Position numbers and translations under genes: made by a program. A stretch of DNA of 42,179 bases. Source: Zoogloeaceae bacterium. Lineage in GTDB: Bacteria; Pseudomonadota; Gammaproteobacteria; Burkholderiales; Rhodocyclaceae. Numbering within the stretch: position 1 is the stretch's first letter; every line of letters starts with the position of its first letter. Location of the stretch: positions 1 through 42,179 of the forward strand of contig JAISRR010000131.1 in assembly GCA_031273565.1 (NCBI GenBank), read 5' to 3'. This document shows positions 34,122 through 41,193 of this stretch, in pieces. Below the pieces are notes generated by a model. The model was not told the DNA's origin, did not search any database, and was given only the letters and a program-made list of their open reading frames with translations.

Positions 34122-34934
34122 ATGATGAAGCACATCGGTTCGCGGGAAAATCCCGCCTTCAAACACTGGAAAAAACTGGCGCAATCCGGCCGCGCGCGCA
34201 AAAAACAGAGGCAAACCCTGCTGGAAGGCGCGCATCTCGTCGAATCCTGGCACAAGGCATACGGCATGCCGGTCTGCCTGCTGGCAAGCGAAAAGGGCAG
34301 GAGCCGTGTGGAGGTTGCGGACTGGCTGGCGGCAGGCGAGCGCCAGCGTGTGGAATGCGTCGTGCTGACGGATGCGTTGTTTGCCGAACTCGCCGACACC
34401 GAAACGCCGGGCGGGTTGATGGCCGTCGTCAATCTGCCGCCCGTGGAAGACGCACCCGCCGTGGATGTCGATAGCCTGCTGCTGGATGGCGTGCAAGACC
34501 CCGGCAATCTTGGCAGCCTGCTGCGTACAGCGGCGGCGGCGGGATGCTCGCAGGTGTTGCTGTCCGCCGATTGCGCCAGCCCTTTTTCGCCCAGGACGCT
34601 GCGCGCCGGGCAGGGCGCGCATTTCCAGTTGTGCCTGTACGAAAACGCCGATTTGCCCGCGTTTCTGGGCGCGTTCCGGGGAATCAGCCTGGCGACCGCG
34701 CTGGACGGGGCTGAATCCCTCTACGCAACGGATTTTGGCGAAGGGCCGTTGGCCTGGGTGTTTGGCGCGGAAGGACAGGGCGTTCGCCCCGATGTGCTGG
34801 CGGTGGCGCAAAAACGCATCCGCATCCCCATGCCGGGCGCAAAAACGGTGGAATCCCTGAACGTCGGCCACGCCGCCGCCGTGTGTCTGTTCGAGACTCT
34901 GCGGGTCAGAGGACTGAGGACTGAGGACAGATGA
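34122..34934 (+). CDS. TrmH/SpoU-family RNA 2'-O-methyltransferase
   Basis: 270 residues. An N-terminal RNA-binding substrate domain (ENPAFKHWKKLAQSGRARKK, LEGAHLVESW) precedes the SPOUT knot: LLDGVQDPGNLGSLLRTAAA, VFGAEGQGVRPDVL, and RIPMPGAKTVESLNVGHAAA (SAM and catalytic motifs). It probably methylates rRNA ribose; the exact site is not readable. The last residues (RGLRTEDR) are encoded by the heptamer repeat array, which contains the stop codon. Confidence 0.88.
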   Translation: MMKHIGSRENPAFKHWKKLAQSGRARKKQRQTLLEGAHLVESWHKAYGMPVCLLASEKGRSRVEVADWLAAGERQRVECVVLTDALFAELADTETPGGLMAVVNLPPVEDAPAVDVDSLLLDGVQDPGNLGSLLRTAAAAGCSQVLLSADCASPFSPRTLRAGQGAHFQLCLYENADLPAFLGAFRGISLATALDGAESLYATDFGEGPLAWVFGAEGQGVRPDVLAVAQKRIRIPMPGAKTVESLNVGHAAAVCLFETLRVRGLRTEDR

Positions 34935-35079
34935 CAGAGGAGATTCAATGCCTCCCTCTCCGAGGGAGGCGCCCCGCAGGGGCGGAAGGAGCGCCACATT
35001 CCCGGCGCGAAGCGCCGCAAACTTTCCTGTCCTCTGTCCTCTGTCCTCTGTCATCAGTCCTCTGTCCTCTGTCCTCTGA
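34906..35079. repeat. 174-bp element: inverted heptamer arrays around nested hairpins
   Basis: The left array (34906-34941) has GAGGACT/GAGGACA 7-mers. The right array (35025-35079) has the complementary TCCTCTG 7-mers, so the two can pair. Between them are three hairpins: GCCTCCCTC/GAGGGAGGC, GCCCC/GGGGC and GGCGC/GCGCC. The element covers the 3' end of the TrmH-family gene and nearly all of the gap to dusC. Confidence 0.7.
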
Positions 35080-35086
35080 ACCCCTG

Positions 35087-36034
35087 ATGCCTGATTCCTG
35101 CCCCTGCCTCGCCCTCGCTCCGATGGAGGGTCTCGCCGATGTGGATTTGCGCGCCGTGCTGACGGGTATGGGCGGCTTTGACTGGGCGGTTTCGCCCTTC
35201 GTGCGCGTCACCAACAACTTGTTGCCCGAGCATGCTTTTTTGCGGACTTGCCCGGAATTGCGGCGCGGCAGCCGTACCCCGGACGGCACGCCCATGCGGG
35301 TGCAATTGCTGGGTTCCGACCCCGAATGTCTGGCGGACAACGCCAGCCGTCTCGTTGCCCTGTCGCCCGCTGGCGTGGATTTGAATTTTGGCTGTCCGGC
35401 GCCCACGGTCAATCGTCATCGCGGCGGCGCGGCGTTGTTGGCGGAACCGGAATTGCTGCATCGCATTGCCGCCGCCGTGCGGAAGCGCGTGCCGCGCGGC
35501 ATGCCCTTCACCGCCAAGATGCGGCTGGGCGTGGATGATGCCAGTCGGGCGACGGAATGCGCGTTGGCTTTGCAGGCAGGCGGCGTGGACGCGCTGATCG
35601 TGCATGGACGCACCCGCGCCGACGCCTATCGTCCCCCGGCGCGATGGGAAGAAATTGCCCGCATCCGCGCGACGCTCGCCATCCCGGTGATTGCCAATGG
35701 CGAAGTGTGGACGCCGGAGGATTACTTCGCCATCCGCGCCGCGACCGGTTGCGACGCGATCATGCTGGGGCGCGGCGCGGTCGCCGACCCGTTTTTGGCG
35801 CGACGCATCCGGGGCTTGCCGGATCAAGGCTGGCGTGAGTTGTTTCCGGCTTTGCGGGTTTACTGGTCGGCGGTCTGTCGCCGCGTCGCGCCGCAACACG
35901 CGCCGGGACGCCTGAAACAATGGCTCGCCCTGCTGCGCCGCAATTACCCGGAAGCCGCGCAGTTAGGCCAGCAGTTGCGCGCCCTGACCCGCGTCGCCGA
36001 AGTCGACGCGCTGCTTGCAAAACAAACTATCTGA
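35087..36034 (+). CDS. dusC: tRNA-dihydrouridine(16) synthase DusC
   Basis: 315 residues of the Dus TIM-barrel family. FMN site LALAPMEGLAD, catalytic cysteine in DLNFGCPAPTVNRHRGGAAL, TAKMRLGVDD, LIVHGRTRADAY, VIANGEVWTPEDY and MLGRGAVADPFL. The spacing and PMEGL start fit the DusC subgroup, which reduces U16 of tRNA with NADPH. ATG 35087, immediately after the repeat element, is the homologue-like start, although the frame is open from 34931. Confidence 0.9.
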   Translation: MPDSCPCLALAPMEGLADVDLRAVLTGMGGFDWAVSPFVRVTNNLLPEHAFLRTCPELRRGSRTPDGTPMRVQLLGSDPECLADNASRLVALSPAGVDLNFGCPAPTVNRHRGGAALLAEPELLHRIAAAVRKRVPRGMPFTAKMRLGVDDASRATECALALQAGGVDALIVHGRTRADAYRPPARWEEIARIRATLAIPVIANGEVWTPEDYFAIRAATGCDAIMLGRGAVADPFLARRIRGLPDQGWRELFPALRVYWSAVCRRVAPQHAPGRLKQWLALLRRNYPEAAQLGQQLRALTRVAEVDALLAKQTI

Positions 36035-36041
36035 CGCGCCC

Positions 36042-36737
36042 ATGTTCGCCAATTCCCGCCCTGTCACCAGTCGCCAAAGCGCGCCGCACCCGGATTTGGA
36101 GGCCGTGCTGACCCGGCATTTCGGGCATTCTTTCCAGAAACCCATCAGCGCGTACAACCATGCCGCCTTTGTTCGCGCCACGGAGGTCTGGCGGGAGTGG
36201 AATCCGCGCGCGCCCCTGATACTGGATGCCGGTTGCGGCGTCGGCTGGAGCACGGCGCGTCTGGCGCGCGCGCATCCCGATTGTTTTGTCATGGGGGTCG
36301 ATCAATCGGCGCATCGTCTCGCCCGCGCCAGAGCGCAACCGGGAACGCTGCCCGCCAATCTGGTTTTCATTCGCGCCAATCTCGTGGATTTTTGGCGCGA
36401 ACTGGCGGATGCGGGCATTACGCTCTCCCGGCACTATCTGCTGTATCCCAATCCCTGGCCCAAGCCCGCGCATCTGCGGCGGCGCTGGCACGCGCACCCG
36501 GTTTTTCCGACCCTCCTGCAACTGGGCGGCGTGCTGGAATGCCGCAGCAACTGGAAAATTTATATCGATGAACTGGCCCTGGCGCTGCGTTACGCGGGAT
36601 GCCATCCCGATGTGCGGTCATACGCGCCGGAAGGTGAATACCTGACGCCCTTTGAACGCAAATACAGCGAATCGGGACAGAGCCTATGGGTTTGTCGGAT
36701 GTCAGGGGACAGAAGACTGAGGACTGAGGACGGATGA
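36042..36737 (+). CDS. TrmB-like SAM-dependent methyltransferase
   Basis: 231 residues. SAM-binding motif LILDAGCGVGWSTARLA, MGVDQSAHRLARA and the TrmB-type HYLLYPNPWPKPAHLRRRW followed by HPVFPTLLQLGGVLECRSNW. It resembles tRNA (guanine-46-N7) methyltransferase but lacks parts of the standard C-terminus, so it may be a paralogue. It lies seven bases after dusC. Its C-terminus (RRLRTEDG) is encoded by heptamer repeats, and its stop overlaps the next ATG. Confidence 0.8.
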   Translation: MFANSRPVTSRQSAPHPDLEAVLTRHFGHSFQKPISAYNHAAFVRATEVWREWNPRAPLILDAGCGVGWSTARLARAHPDCFVMGVDQSAHRLARARAQPGTLPANLVFIRANLVDFWRELADAGITLSRHYLLYPNPWPKPAHLRRRWHAHPVFPTLLQLGGVLECRSNWKIYIDELALALRYAGCHPDVRSYAPEGEYLTPFERKYSESGQSLWVCRMSGDRRLRTEDG

Positions 36738-36740
36738 CAG
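36701..36740. repeat. Heptamer repeat array at TrmB-like gene 3' end
   Basis: GGACAGAAGACTGAGGACTG and following bases show the GAGGACT 7-mer in the same orientation as the array at 34906. It overlaps the stop of one gene and the start of the next. Confidence 0.65.
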
Positions 36741-37117
36741 AAAAAATTACCGGCGATTTTGCCGCCGCAAATACTGAACCTGAAAATCCCTGCCGGAGTT
36801 GCGGGGCGTGTTGCGCGGCGTTTTGTGTGGATTTTCATCCGGTTGAACTGGCGGGCGGCGTTTATGCCTGGGCGTCGGGCGTGCCGGTAAACATGACGGT
36901 TCCGGTGACGGCGGCGATGGTGCGGATGCGCGGCACGGACGATTTTCCGCCGCGTTGCGTGGCGCTGGCGGGGGAGGTGGGTCAGTCGGTTTCCTGTCGC
37001 ATTTATGCATCCCGCCCTTCTCCCTGCCGGGAATTTTATCCCGCGCACGCCGCCTGCGACCGCGCCAGATGGCGGCACGGGATGCTCCCCTGTAATAGAA
37101 TGCCAGCTTCTCCTTAA
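36734..37117 (+). CDS. YkgJ-family cysteine-cluster protein
   Basis: 127 residues. CRSCGACCAAFC near residue 20, PPRCVAL, SCRIYASRPSPCREFYP and a C-terminal cysteine form the YkgJ/UPF0153 cluster, a putative zinc or Fe-S binding protein of unknown function. The ATG overlaps the preceding stop within the repeat array. It ends 20 bases before zorA. Confidence 0.85.
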   Translation: MTEKITGDFAAANTEPENPCRSCGACCAAFCVDFHPVELAGGVYAWASGVPVNMTVPVTAAMVRMRGTDDFPPRCVALAGEVGQSVSCRIYASRPSPCREFYPAHAACDRARWRHGMLPCNRMPASP

Positions 37118-37137
37118 ATCACACGAGCGCCCACCTC

Positions 37138-38766
37138 ATGGATCGTCTTGTCTCACTCTGGAATGGCCCCGGCGGCACGGGGTTTATTTTCATCCTGCTG
37201 GTCTTGCTGGCGCTGGCGTTTCTCCTGCGTTTCGTGCTGCCCGCGCTCATCTTGCAGGCACGGTTGCGGCGGGCGATTCAACATCTGGACAAACTTGCCG
37301 CGCCAACGCCGGAGGGCATCGCCGCTCAGGTGATGAACGCGCCGCCGCTCGCGCATCTCTGGCGTGAATACGCCCAGACCCTGCACCGCCAGCAGGGAAA
37401 GGAGGGCGAACAAATCCGCGCCACCGCCATGGCCGGAGCGTTTTTTACGCCGGTCGCGCTGGTCGATACGCCGTTGAAAACCGAGTTTTACCGGCACCTG
37501 CCGGGCATTCTCACCGGCATCGGCATCATCGGCACATTTGCGGGGCTGATTGCGGGCCTGAGTCATTTCGAGGTCAACAGCGATACCGACACGGTGCGCC
37601 TCAGCCTGAAAAACCTGATTCAGGGCGTCGGGCACGCCTTTCAGGTTTCCGCGCTGGCGATTACGCTGGCGATGGTGACCACCTGGGTGGAAAAATCGCT
37701 GGTGACGCTCGCCTACCGTCAGGCGGCGCGGCTGGCGGAGCGTATCGACAGCCTCTTCGAGAGCGGCGTGGAAGAAGAATATCTCTCCCGCCTCGTGACG
37801 GCGAGCGAGCATTCCGCGCGGCAGGCCATCGAACTGCAACAGGCGCTGACCGGCGGCCTGCAAAAGAGCCTGGGCGCGATGCTGACTGAACAACAGGCGG
37901 CGCAAAAAGCGCAGGCGGAAGCCTTGCGTCAGGTCATGCAGGAGATGGCGACGAATCTGGGCAATGTCCTGGGCAGAACGGTCGCTGATGCGGTGGGGCA
38001 AACCCTGCGCGACCCCTTGTCGCGCATGGCCGCCGCCGTGGAAAAGGCGGGCATGAGCCAGGGCGAAGCCGCCGCCCGCTCGCTGGAACCTCTGCTCACG
38101 GCTTTTGTGGGCCGCATGGAAGGTCAGTTGGGTCAGGGTGAAGCCGGGCTGAAAAACCTGCTCACGAAAAACGCCGAGAGCCTGAACCGCATGGCGGGCG
38201 AACTGGGCAAGGTCGTCGCCCGCATCGAGCGCATGGGACAGGGCGCGGTCAGCGTCGCCGCCGAAGGACTGACGAACGCGGGCGCGGGCGTAGGCCGGGC
38301 GGCGGACAATTTCGCCCAGGCGAGCGCCCAGGTCGGCAGCCAGTTGCTGGCGGCGTCCTCCTCATTGGCGCAGGCGGCGGCGGACGCGAACGCCGTCATG
38401 CAGGGCGAAACCTGCAACCGGGAAATGCTGGAACGCCTGTTCGCCGAATTCAAGACCATCGTGGCGGAAGCCCGCCGCGAAGCGAGCCTGAGCAATGATC
38501 TGGTGCGGCGCATGGAAGCCGCCGCCCAGGCGCTCGCCGCCGGAGGGCGGGAGGCCGGACATTATCTCGAAGGCATCAACCGCGTGTTGGGCGAGGCGCA
38601 TCAGCAATTCGCCGAAAACGTCGAGCGCACCCTGCGCGCGGGCAACAGTCAGTTTCACAAGGAAATGGCCTTGTCCGTGGATTACCTGAAAGGCGCCATC
38701 GAAGAATTGTGCGACGCGCTGGAATCCCTGCGCTCGATAGACCCCCTGAAGGCGAGGGGGCGATGA
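37138..38766 (+). CDS. zorA: ZorA-like MotA/TolQ/ExbB proton-channel protein with long helical tail
   Basis: 542 residues. TM1 is residues about 14-36. The proton-channel domain has two more membrane helices (about 122-141 and 166-184): YRHLPGILTGIGIIGTFAGL, LSLKNLIQGVGHAFQVSALA, the PGILTGLGIIGTF-type signature of ZorA. After residue 200 comes about 340 residues of Ala/Glu/Gln-rich coiled coil, like the cytoplasmic tail that transmits the signal in Zorya. It would form an inner-membrane stator pentamer with ZorB. Its stop overlaps the zorB ATG. MotA or ExbB paralogy is the alternative, but the tail argues for ZorA. Confidence 0.82.
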   Translation: MDRLVSLWNGPGGTGFIFILLVLLALAFLLRFVLPALILQARLRRAIQHLDKLAAPTPEGIAAQVMNAPPLAHLWREYAQTLHRQQGKEGEQIRATAMAGAFFTPVALVDTPLKTEFYRHLPGILTGIGIIGTFAGLIAGLSHFEVNSDTDTVRLSLKNLIQGVGHAFQVSALAITLAMVTTWVEKSLVTLAYRQAARLAERIDSLFESGVEEEYLSRLVTASEHSARQAIELQQALTGGLQKSLGAMLTEQQAAQKAQAEALRQVMQEMATNLGNVLGRTVADAVGQTLRDPLSRMAAAVEKAGMSQGEAAARSLEPLLTAFVGRMEGQLGQGEAGLKNLLTKNAESLNRMAGELGKVVARIERMGQGAVSVAAEGLTNAGAGVGRAADNFAQASAQVGSQLLAASSSLAQAAADANAVMQGETCNREMLERLFAEFKTIVAEARREASLSNDLVRRMEAAAQALAAGGREAGHYLEGINRVLGEAHQQFAENVERTLRAGNSQFHKEMALSVDYLKGAIEELCDALESLRSIDPLKARGR

Positions 38767-39479
38767 GCCTGTTTCGCCGTTCGTCCGCGCCGACGCCGCG
38801 TCAGAGCGAGGCGGTGCAGCCCTTCTGGATTTCCTTCTCCGACCTGATGACCGCCCTGATGGTGCTGTTTCTGGTGGCCATGAGCGTGGCGTTACTGGCG
38901 ATTACGCACGAAATTTCGCAAAGCGAAGACCTGAAAGCCAGCCGCGAAGCAGACATCGACCAGTTCATGTCCACGCTGACCGAAGCGACCGCCGCCTTTC
39001 CCGGCGTCAGCGTGCGTGGACGGGTGGTGGATTTTGGCGACCGCGCCCGCTTTGAAACCAACCGTCATCAATTGAATGCCGAGCAGGCGCAGTTGTTGCG
39101 CACGGTCACACCGCAAATTCTGGCGCTGGCGAAAAACCCGCTGGGCAAAAAATGGCTGAAACGCATTGTGGTGGAAGGCTTTGCCGACGCGCGCGGCGGC
39201 TATCTCTACAATCTCAATCTCTCCTTGCAACGTTCCGAGCGTCTGCTGTGCGTGTTGCTCGCGGCGGACGCGCCCGACGCGTTGAGCGCCGAAGACCGGC
39301 TCATGGTGCGCGACCTTTTTCTGGTCAGCGGCTCCTCCTTCAATGCCCTGAAAGCCAGTCAGGAAGAAAGCCGCCGCATCGAATTGCGGCTGGAATTTCT
39401 CGAACTGGGCGAAGGCAGGCAGGCCAGCCACGACCTGCCGTTGGAAGCGGAAGCGCGTTGTCCGCTGGACGCGAGGTAG
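38763..39479 (+). CDS. zorB: ZorB-like MotB/OmpA-domain protein
   Basis: 238 residues. A single membrane helix carries the protonatable Asp27 in FWISFSDLMTALMVLFLV, the residue position expected for ZorB and MotB. A periplasmic OmpA/peptidoglycan-binding domain follows (RFETNRHQLNAEQAQLLRTV, IVVEGFADARGGYLYNLNLS, QRSERLLCVLL). It would anchor the ZorA stator to the cell wall. The ATG overlaps the zorA stop and the next gene starts three bases after its stop. Confidence 0.82.
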   Translation: MSLFRRSSAPTPRQSEAVQPFWISFSDLMTALMVLFLVAMSVALLAITHEISQSEDLKASREADIDQFMSTLTEATAAFPGVSVRGRVVDFGDRARFETNRHQLNAEQAQLLRTVTPQILALAKNPLGKKWLKRIVVEGFADARGGYLYNLNLSLQRSERLLCVLLAADAPDALSAEDRLMVRDLFLVSGSSFNALKASQEESRRIELRLEFLELGEGRQASHDLPLEAEARCPLDAR

Positions 39480-39482
39480 CGC

Positions 39483-39989
39483 GTGCAGGCCGAATCCCCC
39501 CTGCAATCCCCCGCGCTGGACGATCTCGCCAAACGCCTCGCCGCCGCCTTTGAGGGTCGCCCCCGACAACTTGCCTGGGGCGCGCCCGCGATCATGCGCC
39601 AGAGCCTTGAAGCGGTGCGCAATCTTGCCGATAACCGACGCGGCGCCTCCCGCGAACAGCGCATCGCGCGCGGCATCATGGCGCTGCGCATTCAGGGCGG
39701 GGCGGAATTCGTGCATCTGAAATACGCCTGCTACGGCCTTGCCCGCGCTTCCGACTGGGATTCCCGCCGCCTGCTGGAAGAGGTCGCGCTGGTGCAAAAA
39801 CTGCTGATGCAGGTCGAACGCCTTTACCCTGACAAACGCCGTTTTCAGGCATGTTGCCGGGGGTTGCTGCAATCCTGGCGTGAAATCGCCGAACTCCCCG
39901 CCGCCATCCTGAATAACCCGGCCTGCCAGCAGGGTAAGTCAATGTTGCGGGATTTTTTATTCCGCGCCACCGGAAAGCCACTCCCATGA
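39483..39989 (+). CDS. Short ZorC-like (EH-signature-type) protein
   Basis: 168 residues from a GTG start, three bases after zorB. The segments EFVHLKYACYGLARASDW and RRFQACCRGLLQSWREI resemble the repeated helical signature I associate with EH_Signature/ZorC proteins, though ZorC is about three times longer. Either it is a minimal version or a truncated zorC. Its stop overlaps the S4-domain gene (ATGA), so there is no obvious frameshifted remainder. Assignment rests on position plus weak similarity. Confidence 0.5.
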   Translation: MQAESPLQSPALDDLAKRLAAAFEGRPRQLAWGAPAIMRQSLEAVRNLADNRRGASREQRIARGIMALRIQGGAEFVHLKYACYGLARASDWDSRRLLEEVALVQKLLMQVERLYPDKRRFQACCRGLLQSWREIAELPAAILNNPACQQGKSMLRDFLFRATGKPLP

Positions 39990-40204
39990 AAAACCAGACC
40001 TTCGTCGTGCGCGGCGACTACATTCAGCTTGACCAATTGTTGAAAGCCGCCGGCCTTTCCGCATCCGGCGGCGAAGCTCACGCAACAACGGCAAGAGGCG
40101 AAGTGCAGGTGGATGGCAAACCGGAAACCCGCAAACGCGCCAAACTGAAACCGGGACAGGTGGTGGAATGCGGCGGGATGCGACTGACGCTGACAGAAGC
40201 GTGA
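39986..40204 (+). CDS. S4-domain RNA-binding protein (YbcJ-like)
   Basis: 72 residues: FVVRGDYIQLDQLLKAAGLS, SGGEAHATTARGEVQVDGKP, TRKRAKLKPGQVVEC. This is the single S4 fold of YbcJ-type proteins, small RNA binders of uncertain role. It overlaps the preceding stop by ATGA and is the last chromosomal gene before the tRNA fragment. Confidence 0.88.
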   Translation: MKNQTFVVRGDYIQLDQLLKAAGLSASGGEAHATTARGEVQVDGKPETRKRAKLKPGQVVECGGMRLTLTEA

Positions 40205-40265
40205 CTTGTGATCCCCAACGGCGTCGGATTTACAAGGACTTCAACGGACTGTGCTGGACAAAGAA

Positions 40266-40306
40266 AAAGCCCGGAAGCCTTGTGTTTATTGGCTTTTCCG
40301 GGCTTT
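40266..40306 (-). terminator. Intrinsic terminator for leftward transcription
   Basis: AAAGCCCGGAA (40266-40276) pairs perfectly with TTCCGGGCTTT (40296-40306). On the minus strand the stem is followed by TTTTTCTTT. It lies just downstream of the tRNA fragment and probably was the tRNA gene's terminator. Confidence 0.7.
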
Positions 40307-40329
40307 AACGGACTTCTCTGGAATGTTGT

Positions 40330-40381
40330 TGGCGGACGGAGGGATTCGAACCCCGCATGGTTGCTTGCTTTCAAAGGGGGC
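40330..40381 (-). pseudogene. 3' fragment of a tRNA-Ser-like gene, attachment-site remnant
   Basis: On the minus strand: an anticodon-loop-like TTTGAAA (TGA, Ser), a variable-arm hairpin GCA-ACCA-TGC, T-arm GGGGTTCGAATCCC and an acceptor end TCCGTCCGCCA with encoded CCA. No 5' half (D-arm) adjoins and the acceptor/T-stem is about two bases short, so it is not a functional tRNA. This is what remains at one end when an element integrates into a tRNA. The identity as Ser is tentative. Confidence 0.55.
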
Positions 40382-40390
40382 TATATTTTT

Positions 40391-40409
40391 TGATACCTTC
40401 CGTGATACC
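40391..40409. repeat. TGATACC direct repeat beside attachment remnant
   Basis: TGATACC at 40391-40397 and 40403-40409, 12-bp period. It lies about 10 bases inside the element from the tRNA fragment. It may be an integrase or excisionase arm site. Confidence 0.4.
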
Positions 40410-40431
40410 CAAACCAGTTTGCTACCCCCTG

Positions 40432-40464
40432 AAAAACATAGGGCTTCCAGATAGCCGGAAGCCC
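40432..40464 (-). terminator. Intrinsic terminator at the end of the right element's operon
   Basis: GGGCTTCC (40441-40448) pairs with GGAAGCCC (40457-40464). On the minus strand a TTTTT run (40432-40436) follows four bases after the stem. It would end transcripts of the leftward element genes. Confidence 0.62.
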
Positions 40465-40493
40465 GTGGAGCATCTTGGATACATGTTCACCCT

Positions 40494-40643
40494 TCAAGGT
40501 TTGGGCTGGTAAATATCCATTTGGGCGCGAACTTTCTTTGTCGTTCCCATCACGGCTTCTGTGCCGTGTTTCGTGATGTATTTGCGGACTGCGGTTTTAT
40601 GACAAATGGGGTCACTGCGGTTTTCCCGCAGTGAGCGTACCAT
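40494..40643 (-). CDS. Small ORF of the right element (49 aa)
   Basis: ATG 40643 with AAGG eight bases upstream encodes MVRSLRENRSDPICHKTAVR and ends QMDIYQPKP. The basic, helical middle (KTAVRKYITKHGTEAVMGTT) looks protein-like. It lies between the hypothetical gene at 40735 and a terminator. A 9-bp-arm palindrome lies inside its first codons. No family recognised. Confidence 0.42.
   Translation of the reverse strand: MVRSLRENRSDPICHKTAVRKYITKHGTEAVMGTTKKVRAQMDIYQPKP
40612..40634. repeat. Palindrome at the start of the 49-aa ORF
   Basis: TCACTGCGG and CCGCAGTGA, perfect 9-bp arms around TTTTC. In mRNA it would form a stable hairpin a few codons after the start. It could be an operator or a translation-control hairpin. 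Confidence 0.5.
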
Positions 40644-40652
40644 ACCCCGAAC

Positions 40653-40675
40653 CTTGTCAACAAGCTTGTCAACAA
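40653..40675. repeat. Tandem 11-bp direct repeat CTTGTCAACAA
   Basis: Two exact copies at 40653-40663 and 40665-40675 (12-bp period), just upstream of the 49-aa ORF on the minus strand. They are iteron- or operator-like, and each contains TTGACA on the minus strand. Confidence 0.5.
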
Positions 40676-40734
40676 ACCTGGATACCCGCTGTTTGATAGA
40701 TGTCTATAGCATCTTCCGGTAATGCTGTAAGCAT

Positions 40735-41193
40735 CTATAACCCCCTTGCCCGCCCGACGAAGTACGCCCGCGCATCCGTATCCCGCTGGCAACGCTCAAT
40801 CACCTCCGCAATGATTTCCGGGTTGGTTTCTTCAATGTGCGCCAGCCAGCCCCGAATCGCTGATTCCTCTTCGGCGGTCAGGGGCGTGGCAGAACTTTGG
40901 ATAGGGAGTTCATAGGGCACGATGGTTGTGGCGGTCGGGTAATCCCGCCTTACCTGTTCGATGTCCGCCTCTGGCGTGTAGTACGACGATACCGGGTCAC
41001 GGTCTGGAAACGCTATCCACCAGCCCCATGAAGTTTCTGATTTTTCGGAGTTCGCCGCGTTCGTTGCCCATTTCCCCGAAAAACTTTTTTGCGCCATACC
41101 GGAACTGACTAAACTGACTAAAGTACTTTTGTCGGTTTTGTCAGTTCCCTCTAGGCGTGTTTTCTTTCGGAGAAGGGTAAGGTAATCTTTCAT
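40735..41193 (-). CDS. Hypothetical protein of the right element
   Basis: 152 residues from ATG 41193, which overlaps the DUF3987 stop (ATGA). The N-terminus MKDYLTLLRKKTRLEGTDKT and a Thr/Lys/Ser linker lead to a Trp-rich core (SETSWGWWIAFPDRDP) and a helical acidic C-terminus (EEESAIRGWLAHIEETN). Proteins of this general layout often follow DUF3987 genes on integrated elements and plasmids. The function is unknown. Confidence 0.6.
   Translation of the reverse strand: MKDYLTLLRKKTRLEGTDKTDKSTLVSLVSSGMAQKSFSGKWATNAANSEKSETSWGWWIAFPDRDPVSSYYTPEADIEQVRRDYPTATTIVPYELPIQSSATPLTAEEESAIRGWLAHIEETNPEIIAEVIERCQRDTDARAYFVGRARGL

Noticed and set aside
33849-35054. 400-residue N-terminal extension of the TAXI gene
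   Set aside because: It runs antisense through the TrmH-family gene and the repeat element; the TAXI membrane anchor and family-like start are at 33848.
34906-35079. CRISPR array
   Set aside because: Repeats are 7 bp, contiguous and without unique spacers, and no cas genes are present.
34931-35086. 52-residue N-terminal extension of dusC
   Set aside because: It is made of repeat-element sequence; the Dus family starts at the PMEGL region and ATG 35087 fits.
40251-40454. 67-codon ORF over the tRNA-Ser-like fragment
   Set aside because: DGGIRTPHG is the familiar antisense-tRNA peptide; it was used instead as evidence for the tRNA fragment.
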